DNA from: Ziziphus jujuba
Taxonomy: Eukaryota > Streptophyta > Magnoliopsida > Rosales > Rhamnaceae
Assembly: GCF_031755915.1 (NCBI RefSeq)
Contig: NC_083389.1
Span: forward strand, 23,869,001 to 23,933,000
Length of the DNA: 64,000 nt
Direction of reading: 5' to 3'
The translations under genes and the position numbers were made by a program. Below the pieces are notes generated by a model. It searched no databases, was not told where the DNA came from, and saw only the letters and a list, made by a program, of their open reading frames with translations. Within the stretch, counting starts at the first letter, position 1. Each line of letters begins with the position of its first letter. Positions 21,781 to 33,421 of the stretch are shown here, piece by piece.

Positions 21781-22836
21781 TTTGGTATTAAAGTCGAGTT
21801 CTGTTCAGATTTGATCTATTTGTTTTGTTTTATTTTTATCTTATTCTTCAATTTGAACATTAGGTTAAAGGTTGTATCTATCCATACACATTCTACATCT
21901 TCAAAAATAAAAATAAAAATCATTCGTCTTTCACCATAGCCGAATTAGGTTTCTTTTTGTTTAGTCAATTTTTTCTTACATTCTAGTTTGTTGGTTGGTT
22001 TTGTATATTAGTTCTTCATAATTTGGTTTATTGTTGATTTTCCTTCGCTAGTTTTAATTTAATTTGTTGTTCTCATATATTAAAAAAAAAAAAAAAGAGG
22101 AGGAATTTTAGAAAACATATTGCAAACAAAACCTTAAATTTTTGCAATTTGTTTTTGTTTGAAAGGTGACATTGGATTTGAGAATTCTTTTGGCATTAGA
22201 GGTTGTGATTTTTTATGGTAATTGTGCTTCTAGGAATTGTGTTGATATTATTCTACTAGTGGAAACTAAAAAATAAAAAAATCGAAAGTTAAAAAAAAAA
22301 TTGGTGCAGAAGTCCAGTTATGAGGGGTTGTAAAATTGAGTTTGGATTGGAATTGGAAATTCAATTGTGATTATTGGAGTTTTTATTTATTCAATGATTA
22401 GTAGTTGCTAGCCATTGGAGTATTATGTGTGTTAATTGATTGGATTAAAATTGGTTTAAAGGTTTGAGACAAAGACTTAATTACGAGAACTACAACCAAC
22501 AATTATCTCATATTTTGTTTGAATTGTGTTCTTGTTAATTGATTGAAATCCTTTTCTAAATTTATCATTGAATTTTGGTCTCTTAATATTCTGGTTCATT
22601 TTCTTATTGAATCAGAAAATTGCCTTATTATTTTCCTTGTTGTTGGATAGTAAAGCCGAGAATTAAGTTTTGTAATTCACTTGAAAATTTGCTTGTTTCT
22701 TGCTTATGTTTTATTGATAGGTTTAATTAGAACATAATTGTGATATAGCTGATTTTTTAAGTGTGTTTTATTATAAATTTGAGATAATCTTTAGAGTGGG
22801 AAAAGGCAAGAGAGTGTGAGCTTATAAGAGGGGTTA
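21781..22836 (+). other. Leader of gypsy C
   Basis: About 1056 bp of AT-rich leader, homologous to 23977-25056 (leader of D). It starts with the primer site and ends GAGAGTGTGAGCTTATAAGA, GGGGTTA, directly against another LTR at 22837. No gag or pol follows. The junction AAGAGGGGTTA also looks like a degraded polypurine tract, so C may be a deletion derivative with only leader between two LTRs. Confidence 0.75.
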
Positions 22837-23976
22837 TGATGAGAATCTACCTGTTCCTGTACAACCGACTACCCACTGGGGTGCTGATCCTGTACAATTG
22901 AAGACGGGGCCAATCACAAGGACACAAGCTAAGAGATTTAAGGATAATCTGGTTAGATTCATACAAGGATTTTTAATTCTCAAGAGGGCATGACAATAAC
23001 CGAAGATCCAAAGCTCGTTTTATGCATCTAAGTTATGAAGGCGGAAATAGACCCGAAAAGTTGTTTTGGTACATTTTTGGACCATAGGCAACAAGGAATG
23101 AATTTTTTGGATTATGAACATGGTTGGGCACTCCAAGGGGCCATAAAAGCATGTCAAGTAGAAGCAAAAGCAAAAGCATTCAAACACATCATTTGTGTAT
23201 GGAGTTCAATTTGGCTGAAAATGCATGGTTTTGGCATTGACTTTGATCTTTCTTGTGAATCAAGCAAGTTTTCCTTATTCCAATCAAAGGCAACATTTGG
23301 GAACCAATATTAATCCTATTTTGCATCCTACATGGCATATCGGAGCTAATTTGGAGCCTAAAGTAGCTGGTGATTAGACAAAGACGGTTTAGTTTGAAAA
23401 CCAGTAAATTAGTTTCCTAATCTGAAATTTGACTTTTTGTTTTAGGAAATAGTTTTTTATTTTGGATTTGATTTATTTATTTTCTGGACAAATTAATTTA
23501 GGAAAGTTGATATTTTATTTTTTTGATTGTAAACTAATTGATTCCTATTTCAAAATTAAGGAATTAATTAATACAAAATTAGTTTAGGAAACTAAGGAAA
23601 ATTAGGCACTTTCCTAATCTTTTCTCTATGTTGGCCAAACTTTCCTAATGTCTTTACGGTTTGAATTTTTGTAACTTAAGCATATTTAAAGGCTTATTTT
23701 TCAAGGTAATAGTAACCTAGATTATTATTCAAAAATTATTTGTGAGAAGAATTATCTTTATTCTCTTTGAACACCTAAAACATCGAATAGATATCGAGTG
23801 TTTTAGTTTGACTTATCAATAGGACATCCATCACCTATTACGGTTTCTTCATCATATACCAAGGTTTCTATTCACATGTTGATTAGAGGTCAAGGTGACA
23901 ATTAGAATCTGAACTTAATTGAGATCCAGGCTAATATAATACGGATTTAGGAGCAAGTCGACTTAGGTTCGTATCA
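22837..23976 (+). repeat. gypsy LTR C/D (1140 bp)
   Basis: Runs from TGATGAGAATCTACC to GGTTCGTATCA. It is preceded by the leader of C and followed by a primer site (TTAGGTATCATAGCCGA) and a second leader, so it is both the 3' LTR of C and the 5' LTR of D. A TATA-like TATTTAAAGGC lies at 23683-23693. The Pol-tail frame is degraded. Confidence 0.85.
23683..23693 (+). promoter_or_regulatory. TATA-like box of the gypsy LTR
   Basis: TATTTAAAGGC is conserved at the same relative place in solo LTR 42133-43263 (42973-42983) and, with changes, in the other LTRs. The conserved GACTTATCAATAGGA segment follows about 120 bp later. A TATA role is inferred from position and conservation. Confidence 0.5.
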
Positions 23977-25159
23977 TTAGGTATCATAGCCGAATTTTGT
24001 TCAGGTTTGATCTATCTTATTTGTTTTATTTTGTTTTCTGTTAGTCTACAATTTTTGGATTAGGTGAAGGCTGCTTCTATCTTCTTCATGTTCTGCATTA
24101 GAAAAAAAGGAAAAGATTGTTCTTCGTAGCCTAATTTGTTCCTTGTTTTATCTAAATTTTTGCTTCCTAGTTTGTTAATTGTTTTGCATATTAGTTCTTG
24201 GTAATTTGGTTTATTTTTTATTTTTCTTTGCTATTTTAATCTTAAATAGTTGCATTCATATATTCAAAAAAAAAAAAAAAGAGTTATGAAAGCATATTGC
24301 ATAAAAAGCTAAAAACTGTGCAATTTGTTTTTTTGTTTGGAGTGTGGATCGGGTTTTGTGATATTTTGGCATTGGAATTGCAATTTTGGCGTTGTTTCTT
24401 GCTACTGGAGTTTGTGTTTATATTATGTGAGTGATTTAAAAAAACAAAAAAGAAACAAAAGCTGAATATATATATATATATATAAAATACACAAAAAGTC
24501 GGTTTATAGGAATTTGAAAAATTGAGTTTGAGTGTTGTGAAATTTCAATAGAGTATTGGAATTGCTGCTTGTTAATTCTATATTATCACTAGATATTTGA
24601 ATTTTGAGTGCTAAAATTTTTTAGATTAAAATTGGTTAAAGGAATTAAGACAAAGAGTTGAATTACTAGAACTACAACCAACAACTATTCAATATTTTAT
24701 TCGAATTGATTATTGTTCGTAGTTTGAATCTCTTTACTAAATCTTATCCTTAAATTTTTGGTTTCTTAATATTTCAGTCTACTCCTTATTAATTAATTTT
24801 TGGTTTCTTAATATTTTAGTCTGCTCCTTATTAATTTTGAAAATTGCTTGTTGATTTATCTTGTTTTTGGGTTAGTTAAGCCGAGATTAGGTTTTACCAA
24901 TTCACTCGGTTTTTGTTTGTTTTAGTTGCTATTTTGTTGATAAGTTTAATTGGAATATACTTGTGATCTAGTTGCTGTTTTGAATGTGTTTTAATAGAAT
25001 TTTAAGATATTCTTGTGAGTGGAAAAAGACAAGCGAGTGTGAGCTCAAAAGAGGGTCAAAAGCTGAAACTAGTGTGCAAAAATGAGTTTCGAGACTTTAT
25101 TTGAGTGAAACACGTGAGGGAGTGATTTTGGTGAGAAGTTTTGTGTTATTTATACTAAC
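23977..25159 (+). other. Leader of gypsy D
   Basis: About 1.2 kb of AT-rich 5' leader between the LTR and gag, with an A-run at 24266-24280, a TA microsatellite at 24466-24484 and a local near-duplicate (24750-24775 and 24800-24825, sharing TTTTTGGTTTCTTAATAT). No gene seen. The primer site is at 23979-23993. Confidence 0.78.
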
Positions 25160-26280
25160 ATGGCAGATTCAAGAATGAGAAGAGGAGATGGCTCATTAAG
25201 AATTAATGAAAAGGAATCCATGGTTTAAGGGTGAATCTCGAGCAACGGGAAGTGAAGGAGAACCTACTGACATGATGGCAATCTTAAAACAACTCTAAAT
25301 GATGAATACTCACTTTGATCACCTACTGAATCCTATGGTGGATTTCAATGAAGGCTGAGGATGACGTCAAGGAGGCAATGGGCGTTCTAGGATAGGATTT
25401 AAGGAAGATAATTTTGAAGACAATCTAGAGGAGGAGTTTGATGATATTTTTGCATTCCAAGGAAGGCAAAATCATAGGAGGCAAGCTAGAGATAAGGAGT
25501 GTTAAAGTGAACATCCCACCATTTTTGGGGAAAAGTGATTCGGAGGCATATCTAGAGTGGAAGGAGCATATGGAGATGATATTCGATTGCCATAACTACT
25601 CTGAGGCAAAGAAGGTGAAATTGGCCGCTTTGGAATTTGTACATTATGCATTCCAATGGTAGAATAATGAGCAAGGTACTCGAAGGAGAATTGGTGATGA
25701 ATTAATTACTACTTGGCGACAAATGAAAGGAGCCATGAGGAAATGATTTGAGCCAACTCATTACCATAGGTTGTTGCATCAAAGGCTTCAATTATTATCA
25801 CAAGAAAGGAGGACCATGGAGGACTACTACAAAGAGATGGAGATGCTTATGATGAGGTTGAGCATGAATGAGGATCGTGAGGCAACCATGGCACGATTTT
25901 GGGGTGGTTTGAATAGAAAGAGCCAACCAAGTAGAATTACAACAATATGTGGAATTGGAAGAGATGTTGCATGTGGCCATCAAGATTGAGAACCAATATA
26001 AGAAGAGGGGTACAAGCTCATGGTTTGGAGGGGTTTCTAACAGCGGGAGGACAAGTTGAAGTGTTTGGATAAGCAATTCCGCCTTTGATTCATGACAAAA
26101 ACCGAAGCTAGAAGGTGGAAGCTCCAATCGGCCAAGGAGAGATACAAGGCTGGATCCCACTTAAGCACCAAAATTTGAAGGTAAATCTGATTCTAAATCT
26201 TCAAGAACTCGAGATATTGTTTATTTTAAGCGCCAGGATCAAGGACATGTTGCCAACCAATGTCCAAATCAAAGAATTAT
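25160..26280 (+). pseudogene. gypsy D gag
   Basis: The start ATG at 25160 gives MADSRMRRGDGSLRINEKES, matching the gag start of copy B. A stop follows quickly. The capsid core is open at 25438-25662 (VKVNIPPFLGKSDSEAYLEW, KVKLAALEFVHYA) and 25771-25989 (MEDYYKEMEMLMMRLSMNE). The zinc knuckle at 26217-26264 has lost two Cys: YFKRQDQGHVANQC replaces CFKCQ.... At the codon where A, B and E have TGA, D has CAA. Several stops and frameshifts are present. Confidence 0.82.
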
Positions 26281-27086
26281 AGTGCTGAAAGGCAATAGAG
26301 AATTAGAATCCGAAAGTGAAGAATATGAAGCTGAAATTGAATTTGTTGACAAAGAAATTGGAGATGAAGAACATAAAGAAGCCAAGACTCTCAAAGCTTC
26401 AAAGGCCGAGTTAAGTTTGGTGGTCAGGAGGGTTATAATTGTGTACAAGGATGAGGATCAAATCCAAGGAGAAAACATCTTCCATACTAGATGTGAAATT
26501 CAAGGTAATATTTGTGGCATGATAATTGATAGTGGAAGTTGTGCTAATGTAATTAGTAATGTGCTGGTTGAGAAATTAGGTCTAACAACAGTCAAACATC
26601 TCGAACCATATAGACTTCAATGGCTTAATGTGGTAAGATGAAAGTAAACAAACAAGCCAAGGTAAAATTTAGCATTGATAAATATGTGGATGTTACTTTA
26701 TGTGATGCTGTACCTATGCATGCGAGTCATATTTTACTAGGAAGACCATGGCAATTTGATAAGGATATTATACATTATGGTTAAGAAAATGCTATTATTT
26801 TTAAACTTAAGGGAAGGAAGATTAAGCTTGAGATGTTGACTTCAAAAGAGGTGTTTAGAGACCAACTACAAATACAACAAATGAGGGAGGCTGAACGGCT
26901 AAAGGAGAAAGCAAGCATGGAATCCATAGCTTCGCCCGTTGTAAAAGAAAGTAAGGCCAACTCACTCAACCAAGGTAAGTTTTCTAAAACTGAATTTGAG
27001 GGGAAAAAAAGAGAGGAACCCGATAGGGAGAAAAAAATTGAAAAAGCCAAGAGCATGAGAGAGAAAGAGAAATCCAAAAGCAGAAA
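26281..27086 (+). pseudogene. gypsy D protease and spacer, truncated
   Basis: The acidic spacer and protease start lie in one frame (26282-26641): ESESEEYEAEIEF, YKDEDQIQGENIFHTRCEIQ, then MIIDSGSCANVISNV with an intact D-S-G. A small deletion at about 26628 shifts the frame before the MKVNKQAK block. The charged linker follows at 26833-27080. The element breaks off at about 27086 inside the linker, where leader-type sequence begins. RT, RNase H and integrase of D are therefore absent. Confidence 0.78.
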
Positions 27087-27715
27087 GGTTGCTTCTATCT
27101 TCTTCATTTGCTGCATTACAAAAAAAAAAAAAAAAAATTCTACATAGCTGAATTTGTTTCTTTGTTTAGCCAAATTTTTGCTTCCTAATTTTTTGGTTGT
27201 TTTACATATTAGTTCTTAGTAATTTGGTTAATTGTTGATTTTTCTTTACTGTTTTAATCTTAATTAGTTGCATTCATATATTCAAAAAAAAAAAAAAAGG
27301 GAGAGATTTGAAAACATATTATATAAAACTCTAAAATTTGTGCAATTTGTTCTTGTTGAAGTTTCGATCGAGGTTGTTGAAAAAGGAAGAAAAGCCGAAG
27401 ATAAAAAAAAATTATTGCACCAAGGTCGGTTTGATAGATCATTATTGGGGGATTTTTGTTTTTTTTTTGGAAACACAATTGTACCTGTTGGTTTGTTGAT
27501 TATTTGGTTGCTGGATATTGAATTTTGAGTGCTAAAATTGTTTGGATTAAAATTGGTTAAAAGAAGTGAGACAAGGACTTGAATAACAAGAACTACAACC
27601 AATAACTACTCCATATTTTGTCAAATTGTTACTTGTTCGTTGTTTGAATTTATTTTTTTTAAAGATTTTATCCTTGAATTATTGGTCCGTATTATTCTGA
27701 TTTATCTCTTGTTAA
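27087..27715 (+). other. Second leader fragment joined to gypsy D (start of E)
   Basis: From GGTTGCTTCTATCTTCTTCA onward this matches the middle of the family leader (compare 24066 onward), including A-runs at 27119-27136 and 27284-27298. It ends near 27715, where it is fused to the middle of gag with the end of the leader and the start of gag missing. E therefore has no LTR, primer site or gag start of its own. Confidence 0.75.
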
Positions 27716-28290
27716 ACCCGAAATTTTGCTTTGGAATTTGGACATTATGCACTCCAATGGTGACAAATGAGCAAAGTACCCGAAGAAGGGTTGGTGATGA
27801 ATTGATTACTACTTGGCGATAAATGAAAAGAGCCATGAGGAAGAGATTTGTGCTAACTCACTATCATAGGTTTCTGCATCAAAAACTCCAATCATTATCA
27901 TAAGGAAGTAGGACTGTGGAGGACTACTACAAGGAGATGGAGATGCTCATGATGAGATTGAGCATAGATAAGGATCATGAGAAGCCATGGCACGATTTTT
28001 GGGCTGTTTGATTGAAAACCAATTCAAGAGGAGAGGTACAAGGTCATGGTTTGGAGGTGTTTCAAATAGCAGGAGAACTAATACAGGTGTTTGGAGAAGC
28101 AATCCCACCTATGAAACAAGGACAAAACTGAAGCAAGGAGATAAGAGCACCAATCAGCCAAAGAAGGATGTTAAAACCGAACCTACACAAGCAACAAAGT
28201 TTGAAGGTAAATCTAATCCTAAACCTTCAAGAACTAGAGATATTGTTTGCTTTAAGTGCCAGAGATGAGGACACATTTCCAACCAATGTC
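27716..28290 (+). pseudogene. gypsy E gag, 5'-truncated
   Basis: Starts within the capsid core (ALEFGHYALQW-like, in broken frame) and continues through the RRVGDELITTWR block to MEDYYKEMEMLMMRLS-like sequence near 27915-27965. The open block 27987-28268 runs from MARFLGCLIENQFKRRGT to the zinc knuckle CFKCQR, then TGA at 28266-28268, then GHISNQC. All four zinc ligands survive. Stops are present upstream. Confidence 0.8.
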
Positions 28291-28920
28291 TGAATAGGAG
28301 AATTATGGTGTTGAAAGGTAATAGAGAGTTGGAGTCCGAAAGTGAAGATTTCGAAGTTGTAACTGAATTTGTAGATGAAGAAATTGATGAAGAAGATCAT
28401 GGAGATCCCGAGACACTTAAAGCCTCAAAAGCTTAACTAAGCTTAGTAGCAAGGAGGGTTCTAACCGTATATAAAGATGAGGACCAAGTACAAAGAGAAA
28501 ACATCTTCCACACCCAATGTGAAATTCAAGGTAACATTTGTAGCATGATAATTGATAGTGGAAGTTGTGCTAATGTAATTAGTATTGTGGTATTTGAGAA
28601 ATTAATGTTAACAACCATTAAACATCCAAAACCATATAGATTAGAATGGCTTAATGATAGTGGTGAGATGAAAGTAAACAAACAAGCCAAGGTAAAATTC
28701 AGTATTGATAACTATGTGGATGTTGTTTTATGTGATGTCGTTCCCATGCATGCTGGCCCTATTTTATTGGGTAGACCATAGAAATTTGATAAAGATACCA
28801 TATACTATGGTAGAGAGAATTCCATTCTATTTAAATTTAAGGGAAAGAAGATTAAGCTGAAGCCATTAACTCCAAAGGAAGTATTTAGAGACCAACTTCA
28901 AATGCAACAAAGGAGAAAGG
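28291..28920 (+). pseudogene. gypsy E aspartic protease
   Basis: The acidic spacer (ESESEDFEVVTEFVDEEIDE) leads to the protease. The block 28545-28781 has the intact catalytic motif MIIDSGSCANVIS, then PYRLEWLNDSGEMKVNKQAK and VVLCDVVPMHAGPILLGRP, ending at TAG from TGG. This is the best preserved protease of the four copies and the reference for judging the deletion in A and the D-S-E in B. Confidence 0.82.
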
Positions 28921-29429
28921 CCGAACAGCTCAAGGAGAAAGCAAGTATGGAACCCACGGCTTCACCATTCATCCAAGGTAAGTCTTGAAAGATTGAATTT
29001 GAGGGGAAAAGGAGAGATGAACCCGAGAGAGAGAAAAATGGTGAGAAAGTCGAGAGTGAGGGAAAAATATTGGTGGCCGAGAGAGGTAAAGAAAAATAAA
29101 GGAAAGAAAAGAAAAAGAAATTTTTTTATCTTAGTTTAGGTGAGGTTAAAAAGGCGAATTTGAGTAATAAATCATTGCTGATCATAATTTATAAAGATGT
29201 TTATCTAAATGATCAAGCTAATCTTAAAGTGCTTGAATTGCCAAGTTCTATTTCTTCTCTTTTGCAGGAATTTAATGATGTCTTTCCTAAGGAAATTCCT
29301 AATGGTTTACCACCTATTTGAAGGATTGAATATCAAATTAATTTTGTTAAGAAAGTTGCAATTCCTAGTAGACCTGCATATAGGAGTAATCATGAGGAGA
29401 CAAAGGAACTACAAAGGCAGGTAAGTGAG
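28921..29429 (+). pseudogene. gypsy E linker and pre-RT region
   Basis: The charged spacer is followed by the conserved pre-RT segment ([43 protein letters not shown]), which is readable despite a CGA-to-TGA stop near 29320. It adjoins RT in the same frame ([13 protein letters not shown]). Confidence 0.7.
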
Positions 29430-30054
29430 TTGTTAAACAAAGGATATATTCATGAAAGCTTGAGTCGATATGCTATACCTATTTTATTAGTACTTAAGAA
29501 AGATGGGTCATGGTGCATGTGTGTAGATTGTAGGGTTATTAATAATATAACTATTAAATATAGGCATCCAATTTCTAGGTTAGATGATATGCTTGATGAA
29601 TTACATGGTGCATGCATGTTTACTAAAATAGATCTTAGGAGTGGGTATCATCAAATTAGAATGAAAAAGGATGATGAATGTAAAACCGCATTTAAAACTA
29701 AATATGGATCGTATGAATGGTTAGTAATGGCTTTTGGTTTAACTAATACAACCTAGCACTTTTATAAGGTTAATGAATCATGCCATGCGTCCATTTATTG
29801 GAAAATTTGTGGTTGTATATTTGGATAATATTTTAGTGTATAGTCGAAATCTTGATGATCATGTAGGACATCTTAGACAAGTTTTAAATATTCTTAGGAA
29901 GGAAAGACTATTTACTAACCTTAAGAAGTGTGATTTTTGCAAAGATGAACTTGTTTTTCTAGGATTTGTGGTAAGTGCTGCAGGAATTAAGGTTGACCAA
30001 TCCAAGGTGAAAGCTATACAAATTGGCCGAAACCTATTTCTATCACCCAAGTAA
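29430..30054 (+). pseudogene. gypsy E reverse transcriptase
   Basis: The blocks 29430-29756 and 29773-30054 give [20 protein letters not shown], then [14 protein letters not shown] (first Asp intact) and, after a frameshift, VVVYLDNILVYSRNLDDHVG. The second Asp of the Y-x-D-D pair is Asn here (LDN), so the polymerase would be inactive even without the frameshift. LRKERLFTNLKKCDFCKDEL and the following GFVVSAAGIKVD match copies A and B. Confidence 0.83.
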
Positions 30055-30780
30055 GAAGTTTTCATGGTTTGGCTAGTTTGTATAGAAGATTTGTCAAGGA
30101 TTTTAGCACCATTGCAACACCTTTGACCATGGTTGTCAAGAAGAATGATGGATTCAAATGGGGCGAAACACAAGAGAAGTCTTTCAATTTGTTGAAAGAA
30201 AAATTAACTAATGCTCCTTTATCGATATTGCCGAATTTTGATAAATTTTTAAAATTGAACTTGATGCTTCGGGTGTAGGTGTTTGAGCTGTCTTGATATA
30301 AGAAGGAAGGCCTATAGTATACTTTAGTGAGAAGTTGAATAGAGCGGCATTGAAGTACCTGACCTATGATAAAGAGATGTATGCATTGGTGAGGGCTTTG
30401 GAGACATAGCAACATTACTTGGTGCCAAAGGAATTTGTGATTCACACGGATCATGAATCATTGAAGCATGTCAAAGGCCAAGGGAAGCTTAACCAATGGC
30501 ATGCTAAGTGAAATGAGTTCATTAAGACTTTTCCTTATGTCATTCGCTACAAGAAAGGTAAGGAAAATTTGGTAGCCGACGCATTATTCTCAAGATATGT
30601 ATTGTTTTCCATCTTAGATGCTAGATTGCTTGGATTTGAACAATTGAAAGGACTTTATAAACATGATATTGACTTTGGAGAAATATTTAAAAATTATGCT
30701 AAGCATGGTTATAACAAATTTTATATTTTTGAGAGATATTTGTTTAGGAAAAATCAACTTTGTGTGCCTAATTGTAGCAT
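30055..30780 (+). pseudogene. gypsy E RNase H
   Basis: HGLASLYRRFVKDFSTIATP at the start, then a frameshift in the F-E-I-E-C-D-A-S block near 30250. [22 protein letters not shown] and LVADALFSRY follow, so the Glu and the later Asp positions are retained. The start of the integrase finger follows (RYLFRKNQLCVPNCSIRELL). Confidence 0.78.
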
Positions 30781-31877
30781 TAGGGAATTACTATTCGGGA
30801 AGGTCATAGTGGAAGCTTAATGGGTCATTTTGGTGTTTTAAAAACTTTATCCTTATTGCAATAACATTTTTATTGGCCTAACATGAGGAAAGATGTGGAA
30901 AGAATATGTGAGAGGTGCCTTAAATGCCGAAAGTCCAAATCCAAATTGAAATCGCATGGACTTTACATGCCTTTGCCGATCCTATCCTTTCCTTGGGTAG
31001 ATTTGTCTGTGGAATTTTTTCTTGATCTACCTAAGTCTAGGATAGGTAAGGATTCAATTTTTGTTGTTGTGGATAGGTTTTCTAAGATGACACATTTTAT
31101 TACATGTAATAAAATTGATGATGTAACTAATGTAGCTAATTTATTCTTTAGGGAAGTAGTAAGATTACATGGAATACCTAGGACTATTGTTTCGGATAAG
31201 AATGCTAAGTTCTTAAGTTACTTTTGGAAAAATCTATGGGCTAAGATAGGAACTAAACTTTTATTTTCAACTACTTCTCATCCACAAACTGATGGACAAA
31301 TTGTAGTAAATAGAACATCATCTGCATCGCTAAGGGCATTAATTAGTAGACATTTAAAAATATGGGAAGAATGTTTTCCACACGTTGAATTTGCTTATAA
31401 TAGAACCATACATTCAGCTACTAAATATTATCCATTTGAAATTGTTTATGGTTTTAATCATTTGACTCCATTGGATTTAACACATTTTCCTTTAAATGAA
31501 CGTGCTAATTTAGATGGAAAGCAAAAAGCTGATTTTGTTAAGCAGATTCATGAAAAGACAAAAGCAAACATAGAGAGGAGGGCCGAGCAATATGCCAAGA
31601 ATGCTAACCAAGGCAGAATTAAAGTTGTTTTTGAACTTGGAGATTGGGTTTGGTTGCATTTAAGAAATGAAAGGTTTCCCAAACAACGAAAGTCAAAGCT
31701 TATGCCGTGAGAGCATGGACCTTTTCAAGTTTTGGAGAGGGTTAATGAAAGCGCCTGCAAGCTTGACTTACCAGGTTAGTATAATGTGAGCACCACATTT
31801 AATGTTACTGACTTATCTCCTTTTTCTGTAGGTGATGATTTTGATTTAAGGGAAAATCATTTTCAAAAGGAGGAGAA
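30781..31877 (+). pseudogene. gypsy E integrase
   Basis: The open block 30883-31710 has the Cys pair (ERCLKCRK). The first catalytic position reads [10 protein letters not shown] where active copies have L-S-M-D-F, so Asp is replaced by Glu. The second Asp is in [12 protein letters not shown]. Where A has GQTEVVN, E reads GQIVVNR: a short deletion has removed the catalytic Glu. Two of the three acidic residues are therefore lost. The GPY/F region is frame-broken after a TGA at 31708-31710. PPT at 31866-31877. Confidence 0.85.
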
Positions 31878-33400
31878 TGATGAGAATCCGTCCGTACCCA
31901 TACAACCGACTACTTGCTAGGGTGCTGATCTTGTACAATTGAAGATGGGGCCAATCTGTAACATCCCACATTGGTTGGAGAGGGGCACGAAGCGGTCTTT
32001 ATAAGGCTGTGGATACCTCTCCCTTCAAAATGCGTTTTGACAAAACCTTGAGGCCAAAGGGGAGAGAGAGAGTGAACCCTGGGCCAAAGAGGACAATATC
32101 TTGATGCAGGTGGTACTGGGCTGTTACAGTGGTATCAGAGTCGGACCCGGATCGGTGTGCTAGTGAGGACGCTGGGTCCCAAGGGGGGAGGATTGTAACA
32201 TCCCACATCGGTTGGAGAAGGGCACGAAGCGGTCTTTATAAGGCTATGGATACCTCTTCCTTCAAGACGCGTTTTGACAAAACCTTGAGGTTAGGGGGGA
32301 GAGAGGGAGTGAACCCTGGGCCACACGGGTGGTACTGGGCTGTTACACAATCACACAGGCACAAACTGAGAGATTTAAGGACAACCTTGTTAGCTTCATA
32401 AAAGGTGTTATTAATTCTCAAGAGGGCATGACAATACCCGAAAATCCAAAGCCTGTTTTATGGATTCAAGTGGTGAAGGTTGAGATGGACCCCGGGTAAC
32501 TATTTTGGTGCATCTGTGGACTCTGGGCAGCAAGGAATGGATTCAACACTTTATGAACTCAATTGATATCACCAAGAGGCCATGGAATCATGTCAAGGTA
32601 GAAACAAAAGCATCCAAATTCAGTATTTGCACACAAGTCTTCTTTTTGGCCGAAAATGCTCATTTTGGTGTTAACTTTGTTCTCTTTTGTTGTTCAAGCA
32701 ATTTTTCTTTGTTCCAATTAAGGGCAACGTATGAAAATCAATATTAATCATATTTGACATCCTACATGGCATCTTGGATCTGATTTGAAGCTTTAACAAC
32801 CTTGATATTGGTCAAAGATAGCTTAGTTTGCAAACTAGTCAACTAGTTTCCTAATTTGATGACTTTTTGTTTCAAGAAACCATGTTTTATTTTGGTTTTA
32901 TTTAATTACTTACTGGACAAAATTAACTTAGGAAATTTGATATTTTATTATTTTAATTGCAAATTAATTAATTCTTAATTCAAAACAAAAGAATTAGTTA
33001 ATTCAATTTAGATTAGGAAAGTAAGAACTTCGGCCACATCATGCTTATGGCCAGTTTTACTTATTGTGATTTAGGATTTTTGTTTTGTAAACCTTAGCCT
33101 ATTTGAGAGATTATTTTTCAATGAAAAAGTAGCTTAAATATTATTCAAAAATTTATTTGTGGTAAAGAATTCTTTTTTTTTTTTTTCTCTCTGAACACCT
33201 AAAACACTTAATAGAAATCAAGTGTTTTAGTTTGACTTATCAATAGGACATCCATCACCTATTGTGCCGTCCTCATCATATACCAAGGTTTTTAATCATA
33301 AGTTGATTAGGGGTTAAGGTAACTATTAAAATCTGAACATAATTATGATCCGGGTTAATATAATATGAGTTTAAAGTTAAGTCGACTTAGGATTGTATCA
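31878..33400 (+). repeat. 3' LTR of gypsy E with nested TRIM
   Basis: Starts TGATGAGAATCCGTCC after the purine tract AAAAGGAGGAGAA and ends GATTGTATCA at 33400. Without the 391 bp TRIM and its 5 bp duplicate it is about 1127 bp, the normal family length. The flank after it (ATGTT) does not match the base pairs before LTR C or LTR D, so C/D/E is not one simple insertion. Confidence 0.85.
31957..32347 (+). mobile_element. TRIM (terminal-repeat retrotransposon in miniature), 391 bp
   Basis: Two direct repeats (31957-32128, 172 bp; 32194-32347, 154 bp) both start TGTAACATCCCACAT and end GGTACTGGGCTGTTACA. The 65 bp between them contains only a Met-tRNA primer site (TGGTATCAGAGTC, 32130-32142, two bases after the first repeat) and a purine tract (AAGGGGGGAGGAT, 32181-32193). 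The 5 bp duplicate CAATC flanks it (31952-31956, 32348-32352). The host LTR reads through in other copies. TRIMs encode nothing and rely on proteins of other elements. No 5S rRNA-like part is seen, which argues against the Cassandra type. Confidence 0.93.
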
Positions 33401-33421
33401 ATGTTTTCTTTAATTTTGAAG

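Noticed and set aside
31957..32347. Cassandra-type TRIM (5S rRNA-bearing)
   Set aside because: The terminal repeats show no 5S-like A-box/C-box region that I can recognise, so only the general TRIM label is used.
20932..33405. C/D/E as one tandem element with shared LTRs and matching ends
   Set aside because: Flanks TTTAA (20932-20936) and ATGTT (33401-33405) do not match, and there are two illegitimate internal junctions.
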